DNA of 14,345 nt, taken from contig LT636142.1 of assembly GCA_900128565.1 (NCBI GenBank), forward strand, positions 1 to 14,345, read 5' to 3'. The DNA comes from Stramenopiles sp. TOSAG23-6. Taxonomy: Eukaryota; Sar. Every line of letters starts with the position of its first letter. The stretch's first letter is position 1. A program made the translations under genes and the position numbers. Below are positions 1 to 7,060 of this stretch, one piece after another. A model generated the notes under the pieces. The model was not told the origin of the DNA. It saw only the letters and a list, made by a program, of their open reading frames with translations, and did no database searches.

Positions 1-47
1 AAAAAAAAAAAAAAAAAAATAGGGAAAAAATTTCCTATGAAAAAAAT

Positions 48-91
<44 letters not shown>
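1..91. repeat. A/T homopolymer tract at left edge
   Basis: Nearly pure A with a short T-rich insert (about 23-52). It lies directly downstream of the stop codon of the minus-strand gene ending at 92. It resembles the A/T tracts inside the introner elements but has no recognisable core. I see no gene in it. Confidence 0.7.
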
Positions 92-93
<2 letters not shown>

Positions 94-2575
94 ACAATTT
101 TATGAAATTGGTGAAATAATGAAAATGTACAAATGTGCTTAAAAATGAATCACATAAATCTAATGTTGTAGAGGATGATGAACACAATGATGTTAATAAT
201 TCAATGATTGTGCCAACAGTGCTACTTGGCCATTTATATGACAAGTCAATTGGATTATGAATGTGTTCCTATATTTGTAGAAAATATTTCAAAATTTAAA
301 AAAATATTTTGTTAGGTACAAAATTTACTACGAAAAAAAAAATGAAAAAAAAATGAAAAAAAAATTCCAAAATTTTTTTTAAACAAAAGATAAAAAAAGA
401 TAAAAAAAATATTCTTATTACAACACGTACCAACATTTTTGGTGTCATATGCCGGGGACACAAAACTGTTTTCATAATTGAATATAAAATGTTTTGAACT
501 CTTTCATCACTTTTTTCAATTTTTTCACTTTTTTCAATTTTTTCAATTTTTTCAATTTTTTCTTGATGTTGTCGACAAAATCGAACATGAATTATTTTTT
601 CACGCCCATTACCGGGTATCAGCTGGTCAGGCACATTTTCTATAGTAAAACCTAGTAAAGATGCAATTTCTCTACTTATAGTAGGGTCATACGGTAATGT
701 TTCAATAAGCATGTATTTTGGAAAAATATTTCAAAAAAAATCTAAAAAATTTCGTTAGGTACAAAATTTCGTACGAAAAAAAAAATTCGATTTTTTTGTA
801 AAAAAAATAAAAAAATAAAAAAATAAAACATACATACTATCAAGACAATCAGCAACAGATAAAATTTGTTCGGTAAAAATAAAAGGTTGAAATTNTTTTT
901 TTTTTTTTTTTNAAANTTTTTTTTCTTCTTCTTTTGAAATTTTCGTTTTTTTTGGACTTTCTTGATTAGGATTAGGGTTAGGGTTTTTTAATGCAGGTAT
1001 GCATTTCATTACTAAATTCCACATCCCTACATAATCAATGACATTACTTGTATCAATAGCATGATATCCATTACTTCCAGGTTGTTTTAAAGGAATTTCC
1101 ATACAATGGTAAAAAAATATTTGAAAAAAAAATTCAGAATTTTTGTTAGGTACGAAATTTTTTTACGAGATTTTTTTTACGAAAAAAAAAAAAAAAAAAA
1201 AAATGTAGGATAAAAAAATACATGCAATTACCAAATGTAAAAAAACAGCGTATTGTATTGTTTTTGACAGATTTTTGTAGACGAATAAATAATGGTGTCC
1301 AAACATTTTGAAGCGTTTTCGCAAATGAAGGTGAACCCACCATATTATCGATTGCATTGCTTGTATTGGTTGTAGTAGAGTTAGGGTTAGGGTTAGGGTT
1401 AGGGTCGTCGAAAATTTCGTCACTAGTTAGTGATGCAAAAGCGCCAACAGGCCCTTGACATTCTAAATATATGGCATGCTGTTTGATCCCATCGATATCA
1501 TCATTCGATATTTCAAAATTTTCAAAATTACATGTAGAAAGTATTGTGAAAAAATATTTCAAAATTTACTATAAAAAAAAAATTTGTTAGGTATGAAATT
1601 TTTTTACGAAATTTTTTTACGAAAAAAAAAAATTTAAATTTGAAATTTAAATTTGAAATTCATATAAAACGTACAACATCAAATAGAGTTGGGTTTATAT
1701 ACGTCACTGTAGTGTTTGTGAGGGAAGAGTCAACGGAGGAAACCCCATGTTTAAGCCAATCTACAAGAAGATGTGATAAACGTCCATGACCTGCACTTTG
1801 GTCTGAGAGTCTTTTTGCACGTACATAAATTATGAAAAAATATTTCGAAAAAAAAAATCTAAAAAAAATTGTTAGGTACAAAATTTCGTACGAAAAAAAA
1901 AATCATACAAAAAAAAAAAAATAAAACGTACATGTTTGTAGGGTCTTTTGATGATTTTGATGCTTTTGATGCTTGTGCCCCGACAACATTTTTGATTGTA
2001 GACACGTTCAAGGTATTTTGCTGCGTATTTTCAGTCATGTTTTTTTCATCGAATGTATTTTGTTGCGTATTTTCAGTCAAAGTTTTCTCTTTGGTCTCTG
2101 CTGCTTCGATGAATGTCATGCTATTGTGTTCTGCTCGATTTGTTGTATTTGTTGTATGTGTCATGTTTTGCTTTGTATTATTAGACATATTCTTGCTTCC
2201 ATCATGTGTTATATAACCTACTCTGACTCCTAAACGATTCTGTAACTCCTCATTGAAATGTTCACTGAAGTCCTCATCTAGAGAGTCCTCATCTAGAGCT
2301 TTCGAATGTTTTGCTGGTGGTTGTGGAGGTAATACAACGTCATCCGATGGTGTTGCATCTGATGGAGAAAGTGTATTACTCTGTTTACCTCGTTGATCAA
2401 GTAGTTTTTTCACTAATTTATCTCTGGAATTTGATGTATCGAATGCAGCGTCAACATCCACGGTTGGTTGTACTACATTACTTTCGCCTTTGTGAGTTGC
2501 AAGTTTCTGTTCTGTTTCAACAGTACAAATGAACTGCTCTTTGTTGATATCGTCATTACGCATAGAAGAAGACAT
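92..2575 (-). CDS. Unrecognised six-exon protein (about 600 aa), interrupted by five introner-type introns
   Basis: Reading leftwards, six open exons are separated by copies of one repeat family in the same orientation. Approximate exons are 2575-1933, about 1825/1810-1676, 1539-1223, 1101-835, 711-431 and 268-92 (stop TAA at 94-92). The start is the ATG at 2575, beginning MSSSMRNDDINKEQ. Exon 1 (about 214 aa) is Ser/Asn/Thr/Gln-rich with two TENTQQNT repeats. Exon 2 carries GRLSHLLVDWLKHGVSS. Exons 3 and 4 carry PNPNPN runs encoded by TTAGGG repeats. Exon 5 has LPYDPTISREIASLLGF and a KIEKIEKSEK run. Exon 6 was too short to stand alone as an ORF; it reads EHIHNPIDLSYKWPSS and continues for 58 codons. 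Joins 3/4, 4/5 and 2/3 stay in frame at the element ends. Join 5/6 is a clean GT-AG (donor 430, acceptor AG at 270-269). Join 1/2 is one base out of frame at the element end but in frame at the next AG (1812-1811). N calls near 894-916 leave exon 4 uncertain. No family is recognised. Confidence 0.6.
269..430 (-). repeat. Introner-like intron, canonical GT-AG copy (gene 1, intron 5)
   Basis: On the minus strand the donor is TTG|GTACGT (430) and the acceptor ATATAG|GAA (AG at 270-269). Both are canonical and both sit in phase 0, joining HMTPKML to EHIHNPIDL. The core lies at 311-334 with its adjacent CTAAC, and TTTTGAAATATTTTCTAC precedes the acceptor. This copy shows that the repeat family can form an ordinary spliceosomal intron. 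Confidence 0.7.
511..562. repeat. Nine-base coding microsatellite (KIE repeat)
   Basis: About six units of TTTTTTCAA or TTTTTTCAC on the plus strand. On the minus strand they encode the charged run KIEKIEKIEKSEKIEKS in exon 5 of gene 1. The period is a multiple of three, so length changes keep the frame. The protein product is probably a short helical, charged linker. Confidence 0.75.
713..834 (-). repeat. Introner-like intron (gene 1, intron 4)
   Basis: Minus-strand element running from TGTATG (834-829) to ATACA (717-712, with T711 beginning the next exon). The core is at 754-777, with GTACG, AAATTTTGTAC and CTAAC in order. The end reads GAAATATTTTTCC then AAAATACA. Joining A835 to T711 gives codon ATG and the continuous peptide DCLDSMLIETLPYDP. 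The 3' end lacks AG; the first AG downstream (ATAAG in exon 5) would also be in frame. Confidence 0.7.
965..984. repeat. Telomere-like TTAGGG repeat inside exon 4 of gene 1
   Basis: GATTAGG followed by two perfect TTAGGG units (972-983). On the minus strand it encodes NPNPNPNQE in an otherwise open exon. The repeat is therefore interstitial and probably translated, not a chromosome end. Confidence 0.8.
1102..1222 (-). repeat. Introner-like intron (gene 1, intron 3), degenerate 3' end
   Basis: Starts TGTATT at 1222 on the minus strand. The core region at 1145-1181 has the upstream half duplicated (two TTTTTTACGA-type arms) before CTAAC. The end is TACCATTGTA|TGG rather than AAATACA|T. Joining A1223 to T1101 gives ATG and keeps the frame (FGNC-M-EIPLKQPGSNG). 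There is no AG at this end; the next AG (GGAAG in exon 4) would also keep frame. Confidence 0.6.
1381..1404. repeat. Four perfect TTAGGG units inside exon 3 of gene 1
   Basis: Four exact telomere-type hexamers in tandem. The minus-strand exon reads across them as DPNPNPNPN. They are flanked on both sides by ordinary coding sequence of the same frame. Confidence 0.85.
1540..1675 (-). repeat. Introner-like intron (gene 1, intron 2)
   Basis: Minus-strand element from TGTACG (1675-1670) to CACAATACT (about 1548-1540). The core at 1585-1623 again has a duplicated TTTTTTACGAA half before the palindrome and CTAAC. Joining T1676 to T1539 keeps the frame (LFDVV then STCNFENFEIS). No AG is present at this end. 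Confidence 0.6.
1826..1932 (-). repeat. Introner-like intron (gene 1, intron 1), frame-ambiguous
   Basis: Minus-strand element from TGTACGTTTTAT (1932) with a core at 1871-1893. It ends near TTTTTTCATAATTTA (about 1826). The sequence ATGTACGT occurs at both ends (1933-1926 and 1826-1819). Joining at the element end is one base out of frame with exon 2. Using the next AG (AAAAAG, 1816-1811) restores frame. Either the true acceptor is that AG or the draft sequence has an indel. Confidence 0.5.
2013..2079. repeat. Duplicated 42-bp coding unit in exon 1 of gene 1
   Basis: The 25 bases at 2013-2037 recur at 2055-2079 with one mismatch, a period of 42 bp. On the minus strand this gives two copies of TENTQQNT 14 residues apart. 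It is a recent in-frame tandem duplication. Confidence 0.7.
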
Positions 2576-2918
2576 TATGTACTATTTGATACTGATTTCT
2601 TGCTACTTTGGTAAGAAAATTAAGTAAATTTATGTTGTAGATTTTATGATTTTATGTACGAGAAAAATAAAAGAGGGCAAACAAAATGTTCAACACTTGA
2701 GAGAAAATTAGTTTGAATTCCAGAATTCAAATTTTCAAAAAACAAAATCAGGATTTCGTGTTATTTAGACTTAGTAAAGCCCGCTCCTCCTCCCTCTCTC
2801 TCTCTCCTTGAGCACTCAGTCATTACACGCTTTTAGCTTTGAATATAGTAAATATTTAGTAACACTATTGTTTGTTGTAGATGTTTAGTATAACTCACCC
2901 GTTTTAAATCTAATACAA
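2576..2918. promoter_or_regulatory. Divergent promoter region between genes 1 and 2
   Basis: 343 bases separate two head-to-head start codons. The region holds a near-palindrome TTTGAATTC-CA-GAATTCAAA (2712-2731) with 9-bp arms, and a pyrimidine tract of CT repeats (about 2783-2808). I see no ORF. Assigning promoter function is an inference from gene orientation. Confidence 0.45.
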
Positions 2919-4499
2919 ATGCAAACACACGTGATATATCTATTCATCATTTGCATAGTTTCATGTATTGTGTATGTTGAAATGTTAGACACTGACGAGC
3001 ATAAACGACATGTCAAACCAGAAGTCAAACCGGACGTCATGTCAAGTCTCCCACGAATTCCACTTCACTTTAAAGCTAAAATTAAAGTGGATTTTCCCTA
3101 CAAAGATTCATTTTCTATGCTAGAAGAGTCTTTTCGTACTACATTTACAAATACAACAACGCCGAATATACCAACGTTAGAAAGGCCGTTCTTATGCTTA
3201 CTTCACTATGACTATCTCAACCGAAGAATGCGTGAAGATTATTATTATCTACACTCAGAAACACCTCAACGTTTTTATACATCAATTAAGCTATACAATG
3301 AAGGAAAGAATTATATGATTTATCATAGAATTAATGATGTTCACTTCTTATCAAGTCCTGCAAGTTGTTTTATTTCGCCAACAAATGGTCGCATGATGCC
3401 TGCAGGGGAATGTACGTTTTTTTACCTTGTTTTGTTTTTTTTTTCGTACGGAATTTTGTACCTAACAAAAAAAATCCAAATTTTGAAATATTTTTCGAAA
3501 ATACATATTTTGATCCACAACTTGAGTTTTATGGAGTGACCAACATCACAATTAGGTGAGTCTCCAACCCTAACCCTAACCTGCATTTCACCCTTTTTTT
3601 TTTTTTTTTCTATGAAAAGTTAAAGTTTTAAAATTTGTCTGTTATTTTCTATATAATATAATATAATATAATATAATATAATATAATATAATATAATATA
3701 ATATAGTCTTCAAAATTCAAATATATCAATTGATACCTAACATTTTTTTTTTAAACCTATGAAATTTTGTACCTAACAATTTTTTTTTTTTTTTTTTTTT
3801 AAACCTATGAAATTTCGTACCTAACAAAAATTAAATTTTTAATTTGAAATATTTCAATGAGATACATTGGGGCCAAAAATAAACAGCATGTATGTTTTAT
3901 TTTATTTTTTTAACAAAAAAATCGAATTTTTTTTTTTGAAAATTCTGTACCTAAAAATTTTTTTTTTGAAATATTTTTTTCCTAACGAAATTCGGTACCT
4001 AAAATATTTTTTTTGAAATATTTTTCCAAAATACATACTGTCCATGTAGAACATTGGAACACAATCTTTAACAATGCTGAATATGACTTTTTTATTTCTC
4101 GAAAGACAAAAAAAATCATTCAAATTAAACAAATTCATTCAAATTTTACATTTTTCGATTTTCAAGAAGGACCCAATACTGTTGGAGATGTATGTTTTTT
4201 TTTCGTACGAAATTTTGTACCTAACAAAAAACGAAACAAAAAATCAATATGAATTTCAAATGTTTTTTTTCGTACGAAATTTCGTACCTAACAATTTTTT
4301 TAATAATTTTTTTTGTAATTTTTTTACAATACATGCTTTATTTATTCCCCATTTAGTTAGTGCAGTTGAATGTGAACCAATTGGTGGGCATCATCATAAT
4401 AAAAATCAGTACCAAAAATTTCCTACAAAACAAAATTTTGCATTTTCTAAAATTAATTTAAAAAAAGCCGAAGAAAAATATAAAAAAAAAAAAAAATAA
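2919..4499 (+). CDS. Secreted protein resembling the N-terminal region of C1-type cysteine proteases (CfaD-like), five exons
   Basis: Proposed exons are 2919-3411, 3507-3555, 3862-3889, 4037-4189 and 4335-4499. They sum to 888 nt, exactly 296 codons with stop TAA. The start MQTHVIYLFIICIVSCIVYV is a convincing signal peptide. The layout recalls the propart-like domain of CfaD-type proteins. In order it has a strand region FKAKIKVDFPY, then HYDYLNRRMREDYYYL, a lone Cys in SSPASCFI, FDPQLEFYGVTNITI, VHVEHWNTIF with AEYDFFISRKTKKI, and FDFQEGPNTVGDALFIPH before a Cys. No papain catalytic domain follows; the protein ends in a Lys-rich tail after GGHHHNKNQ. Family resemblance is from memory and moderate. 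The conserved motifs start directly after the introner ends, which supports the exon joins. An A-rich run just before the stop makes the C-terminus sensitive to indels. Confidence 0.5.
3412..3506 (+). repeat. Introner-like intron (gene 2, intron 1)
   Basis: Runs from GTACGTTTT (3412) to ATACAT (3501-3506), 95 nt. The core 3445-3466 is TCGTACG, GAATTTTGTAC, CTAAC, and the end GAAATATTTTTCG plus AAAATACAT is typical. The join gives GE-YFDPQLEFYG in frame. The first AG downstream (3525-3526) would be out of frame, so the ATACAT end is favoured here. Confidence 0.7.
3568..3580. repeat. Telomere-like CCCTAA repeat in an intron
   Basis: Two perfect CCCTAA units plus flanking partial units, 12 nt inside intron 2 of gene 2. 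This is the only one of the four telomere-like loci in the window that is not within a predicted exon. Confidence 0.8.
3650..3705. repeat. Pentanucleotide (ATATA)n microsatellite
   Basis: About eleven uninterrupted ATATA units (55 bases) within intron 2 of gene 2. It is a simple repeat with no coding potential. Confidence 0.9.
3890..4036 (+). repeat. Double-core introner-like intron (gene 2, intron 3)
   Basis: Runs from GTATGTTTTAT (3890) to ATACAT (4031-4036), 147 nt. It holds two cores (about 3938-3955 and 3981-4003), each followed by a copy of the GAAATATTTTT 3' module. The join gives KQH-TVHVEHWN in frame. The first AG downstream (GTAG at 4046-4047) would be out of frame and would cut into the conserved EHW motif. 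Confidence 0.65.
4190..4334 (+). repeat. Double-core introner-like intron (gene 2, intron 4)
   Basis: Runs from GTATGTTTTTT (4190) to ACAATACAT (4334), 145 nt. Cores are at 4203-4225 and 4270-4292; the second contains the perfect 16-bp palindrome GTACGAAATTTCGTAC at 4272-4287. The join GD-ALFIPH is in frame. The next three AGs (ATTTAG, TTAG, GCAG) are all out of frame. Confidence 0.65.
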
Positions 4500-4912
4500 T
4501 TTTGAAAAAAGGCAAAGAAAAATATTAAAAAAAAATATAAAAAAAAAAAAAATTATGATTGTATTTCAAAAAATAAATGAAACCTTCAAATACTTGTAAC
4601 TTTTGTTTATACATTTTTGTTTTTATAGGAGACTTGACAAATTAATTGTTGGTTTTTTGGGGGTACATCGAATCGGCTGTAACACGAAATATCTAAAAAA
4701 GATCTAAAACATCCAATAAAAAATTGAGCAAAACACGAAATACGTAGTATATACCTGACCTGTCACCCACAAAAATTGACCTGTGGCTGGCGCGCGTGTC
4801 ATTGCGATTGATCATGGCCATTGGTTATTGGTTTGGACCGCCTCGACGCTTTCTTCATTTACGCTACTCGCGCTATCTCTCAACACTAGTCTTCTCCTCA
4901 GCTTACTTAAAA
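4500..4912. other. Intergenic region between gene 2 and RPS26
   Basis: It begins with A-rich sequence and a candidate polyadenylation signal AATAAA (4572-4577), about 75 bases after the gene 2 stop. The right half (about 4640-4912) is less AT-rich and would hold the RPS26 promoter and 5' UTR. An in-frame ATG at 4814 would add 33 residues to RPS26, but these are not part of the known family. No other gene seen. Confidence 0.5.
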
Positions 4913-5254
4913 ATGACAGTGAAGCGCCGTAATCATGGAAGAGCACGCAAGAATTGTGGCTCCAAGGGTCTCTCAAAGCTCATTGTTTGCGATGGCTGTG
5001 GTAGCCGCGTCGCCAAGGATAAAGCTATTATCCGTTTTCAAGTTCGTGGCATTGCGGATGCATCGTCAATGCGTGACTTAAAAGAAGCCTCGGCGTACGA
5101 GAACTACCAAATCCCTAAAATGTACCAGAGATTGGTTTACTGCGTTGACTGTGCTGTTCATCGCCGTATTGTACGTGGTCGTTCAAAGAAGGATCGTAAG
5201 AATCGTGACCCTCCAATTCGCCGGCGCAGACAAGAAGCGAAGACCAGCAAATAA
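4913..5254 (+). CDS. RPS26: 40S ribosomal protein S26 (eS26)
   Basis: A 113-residue intronless gene for the small-subunit protein eS26, which sits near the mRNA exit channel of the eukaryotic 40S subunit. The family signature is clear throughout. It has MTVKRRNHGRARK at the N-terminus, the zinc cysteines C26-x2-C29 and C77-x2-C80, KDKAIIRFQVRGI, the segment SSMRDLKEAS, YQIPKMYQRLVYCVDCAVH, and a basic tail. Human RPS26 is about 115 residues, so the length fits. The start at 4913 matches the conserved N-terminus and has A at -3 (AAAATGAC). Its codon use is less AT-driven than the flanking multi-exon genes. An upstream in-frame ATG at 4814 is probably 5' UTR. Confidence 0.97.
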   Translation: MTVKRRNHGRARKNCGSKGLSKLIVCDGCGSRVAKDKAIIRFQVRGIADASSMRDLKEASAYENYQIPKMYQRLVYCVDCAVHRRIVRGRSKKDRKNRDPPIRRRRQEAKTSK

Positions 5255-5350
5255 ACTTTCATTATTGATTGAAAACATCTCAAAAAGGGAGATATTTTAC
5301 CTGTATTCTACAATGATACTCCGAGACTTTTTTTTAATGAAATGAAATGA

Positions 5351-5356
5351 AATAAA
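5351..5356 (+). terminator. Candidate polyadenylation signal for RPS26
   Basis: AATAAA about 97 bases after the RPS26 stop codon. The hexamer is visible; use as a signal is inferred, and algae often use other signals. Confidence 0.35.
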
Positions 5357-5429
5357 GTTGATAGATAAGAATATTCTTTTTCTGTAATCTAAAGTTCTGT
5401 TGGCTTTTTACTTTTTTTTTTTTTGGTTT

Positions 5430-5452
5430 TCATACGAAATTTTGTACCTAAG
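5430..5452 (+). repeat. Introner core outside coding sequence
   Basis: TCATACGAAATTTTGTAC followed by CTAAG (CTAAC with its last base changed), flanked by long T runs and N calls. There is no TGTAYG start or ATACAT end nearby. It appears to be a decayed or 3'-UTR copy of the element family, and the only one between 4500 and 12250. Confidence 0.7.
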
Positions 5453-5566
5453 CAAAAANTTNGTTTTTTTTTTNGNTNAANTTTTTTCTTACTACACAAA
5501 TCACAAAAGGATTTTGTGTTAAAGGAATACAACACTTACTCTTGATGATGATGCCTGTGCTCGTGT

Positions 5567-5594
5567 TGAGGTCGCAACTTTGAGGTCACAACTT
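5567..5594. repeat. 14-bp tandem duplication
   Basis: TGAGGTCGCAACTT is followed directly by TGAGGTCACAACTT, with one mismatch. It lies upstream of the 5828 gene, so a role in transcription is possible but unproven. Confidence 0.7.
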
Positions 5595-5651
5595 TGCGAA
5601 AACGAAAACCACAGGAAGAATACTATTACATAATTCATTTATTGTGTTTGT

Positions 5652-5745
5652 TGACGTAAATTATTACGGTAAATTAATGACGACGTTACGGTGACACGTA
5701 GTACAGACACAAATCGGGCGCTGCTACGCCGCATTTGAATGACGT
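5652..5745. promoter_or_regulatory. Cluster of TGACG-type motifs upstream of the 5828 gene
   Basis: TGACGT at 5652-5657 and 5740-5745, TGACGACGTTAC at 5678-5688, and TGACACGT at 5692-5699. TGACGT is the half-site recognised by many bZIP factors. Four occurrences in 94 bases of otherwise AT-rich DNA is suggestive. The start codon lies about 80 bases further on. Confidence 0.3.
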
Positions 5746-5827
5746 TTTGCCTTAAGGCGTCGGAGAAAAACGCAAATAAACAACACAAATTAATCAACAT
5801 TAATTAAGATCCTGGTCCTGATTAAAC

Positions 5828-6979
5828 ATGGGGAACAAACAAAATAACAGTGTAGCTATGTGGGAAGAGGTACAGGAAATACTTAGAACACAGGGATGCC
5901 TGCCGAAGGGGATGGAGCAGACGGAAAAAGAACCCGAACATTCGCTTAAATCTCGCTTTCATAAAAACGGGCATATGTTACTGAATGAGTTCCATATGGC
6001 TAAACTAATCATCCAACTAGGACTGCTCTATTTCGACATTGTTACCTTCAACGAAGAAGAAGAAAAAGAAGAAGAGTTCAAGTTTGAAGATCTGATGTCC
6101 GAAGTGGATTTACTTCCCATGTTGTTGTCACGCCTTAATCAGGACAAAGTGGATATAACCTCTACCGTTGAATTAAAGAAGGCTGTAAAAAAATTTACAG
6201 TAATGAAGAAAGTAGAGTATCATAAACTCCTACAAGTAACATGCTTAACATGTGTTCGAAAATATGTAAAAGATATCTTTGAGGGGACAAGTGCTAAAGC
6301 AGATATAGATTTGCTGAAATCACTCACAAATATTGACGATATCGATTTGAAAAGTACAGCACTTCCCGATAAAAGTAGTTCTGTTGATAGCATGGGATTA
6401 ACTCCTACTCCTAAATTTAAAATGGAGCTTAATATGTCGGGTACATATCAGCCAATTCTAGAGGAGTGTTGGGGTTGCAAGGAGGGTGTTCTTGGTTTTG
6501 GTTTTAGATGGCCATTCTCATTGTTTGCTGAGAAGATTTTTAAATGTGATCAAAAAATAATTCATGTTCCTGGTGAATCATTTATTAGTCAATCACGTGT
6601 ACCCTTGTGTGATGTATCTTTATCAGGTGTTTCATCAAAAAAATATCTTATAAGTCCACCTTTTGTTTTTGAAACTATATCAGTAGAGACAGTTGAACCG
6701 TATTTGCCTATTGAGCCTTATGGTATTATCAAAGTAATTGTTTGCCTTTTATCAATGAAAGAAGTGGATGAACTCGTGAAACAGGGNTTNATTCCACGTC
6801 CAGGTTTGCGTCACTTGATGCAAAAGAAAATGATAATAGGTACACTAGAAAATACAAAAATGTGTTTTCGTTGGCACGCGGATAAACTCGGGCGTATGCA
6901 CTTTCAAGCTCAATATGTTCGTCCTAATGGGGAACTCTGTGGACAGCGTAGGATGTATGTATTGATGAAGAAAGTGTGA
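5828..6979 (+). CDS. Unknown 383-aa protein, possibly with a calycin-like C-terminal half
   Basis: A single intronless ORF from ATG at 5828 to TGA at 6977. I do not recognise the family. Residues 1-190 are mostly helical and charged, with an EEEEKEEE run at 76-83. No signal peptide or membrane segment is visible. MGNKQNNS at the start places Gly at position 2, but Asn at position 6 makes N-myristoylation doubtful. Residues 197-383 look beta-rich. LNMSGTYQPI (201-210) recalls the first strand of lipocalin or fatty-acid-binding folds, and the end, YVRPNGELCGQRRMYV, resembles their closing strands. That is a weak impression only. Residues 320 and 321 are undetermined because of N calls at 6787 and 6790. 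The gene is convergent with the BspA-like gene, with 81 bases between the stops. Confidence 0.8.
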   Translation: MGNKQNNSVAMWEEVQEILRTQGCLPKGMEQTEKEPEHSLKSRFHKNGHMLLNEFHMAKLIIQLGLLYFDIVTFNEEEEKEEEFKFEDLMSEVDLLPMLLSRLNQDKVDITSTVELKKAVKKFTVMKKVEYHKLLQVTCLTCVRKYVKDIFEGTSAKADIDLLKSLTNIDDIDLKSTALPDKSSSVDSMGLTPTPKFKMELNMSGTYQPILEECWGCKEGVLGFGFRWPFSLFAEKIFKCDQKIIHVPGESFISQSRVPLCDVSLSGVSSKKYLISPPFVFETISVETVEPYLPIEPYGIIKVIVCLLSMKEVDELVKQXXIPRPGLRHLMQKKMIIGTLENTKMCFRWHADKLGRMHFQAQYVRPNGELCGQRRMYVLMKKV

Positions 6980-7025
6980 GAGAAAGTAGGAAAGTAGATG
7001 AGGAAGAAAGTTTGAGAGAAAGTAG
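6967..7025. repeat. 36-bp spaced direct repeat across the 5828 gene's stop
   Basis: The 23 bases at 6967-6989 recur at 7003-7025 with one mismatch (GAAGAAAGTGTGAGAG against GAAGAAAGTTTGAGAG). The first copy contains the stop codon. It is a local tandem duplication extending into the 3' UTR. Confidence 0.7.
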
Positions 7026-7060
7026 ATGAGCAAATACATTTTTGTATCAATTTTAATCAT

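Larger units (their letters stand above)
3556..3861 (+). repeat. Composite intron (gene 2, intron 2) with several introner fragments
   Basis: The donor AG|GTGAGT at 3556 and acceptor AATGAG|A at 3860-3861 are canonical and in frame with the following 28-nt exon. Inside are two CCCTAA units, an (ATATA)n microsatellite and three introner pieces: CCTAAC at about 3736, and cores at about 3758-3777 and 3806-3825, each preceded by AAACCTATGAAAT. It looks like repeated insertion into, or duplication within, one intron. Confidence 0.5.
5255..5827. other. Intergenic region between RPS26 and the 5828 gene
   Basis: Holds an AATAAA polyadenylation candidate (5351-5356) for RPS26, an isolated introner core with N calls (5430-5483), a 14-bp tandem duplication (5567-5594) and a GC-richer stretch with TGACG motifs (5652-5745). 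The 10-bp palindrome GCCTTAAGGC lies at 5749-5758. The right part is the likely promoter of the gene starting at 5828. No ORF of note. Confidence 0.5.

Noticed and set aside
1-91. Poly-A tail of a retrotransposed gene copy
   Set aside because: The neighbouring gene runs on the opposite strand to a poly-A tail of that kind. It contains introns, and A/T runs are common throughout the window.
1381-1404. TTAGGG array as a chromosome end or CRISPR-like repeat
   Set aside because: It is only four units, inside an open exon, with coding sequence on both sides. There are no spacers.
4013-4499. Alternative frame reading NIGTQSLTMLNMTFLFLERQ in gene 2 exon 4
   Set aside because: It is open and follows a GTAG acceptor. 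It loses the VEHWN...YDFFISRKTKK pattern that fits the rest of the protein, and it changes phase at the next intron.
4796-4912. N-terminal extension of RPS26 upstream of 4913
   Set aside because: The family begins MT-K-RRN, which matches 4913. The 33 extra residues from the ATG at 4814 have no family counterpart and are probably 5' UTR.
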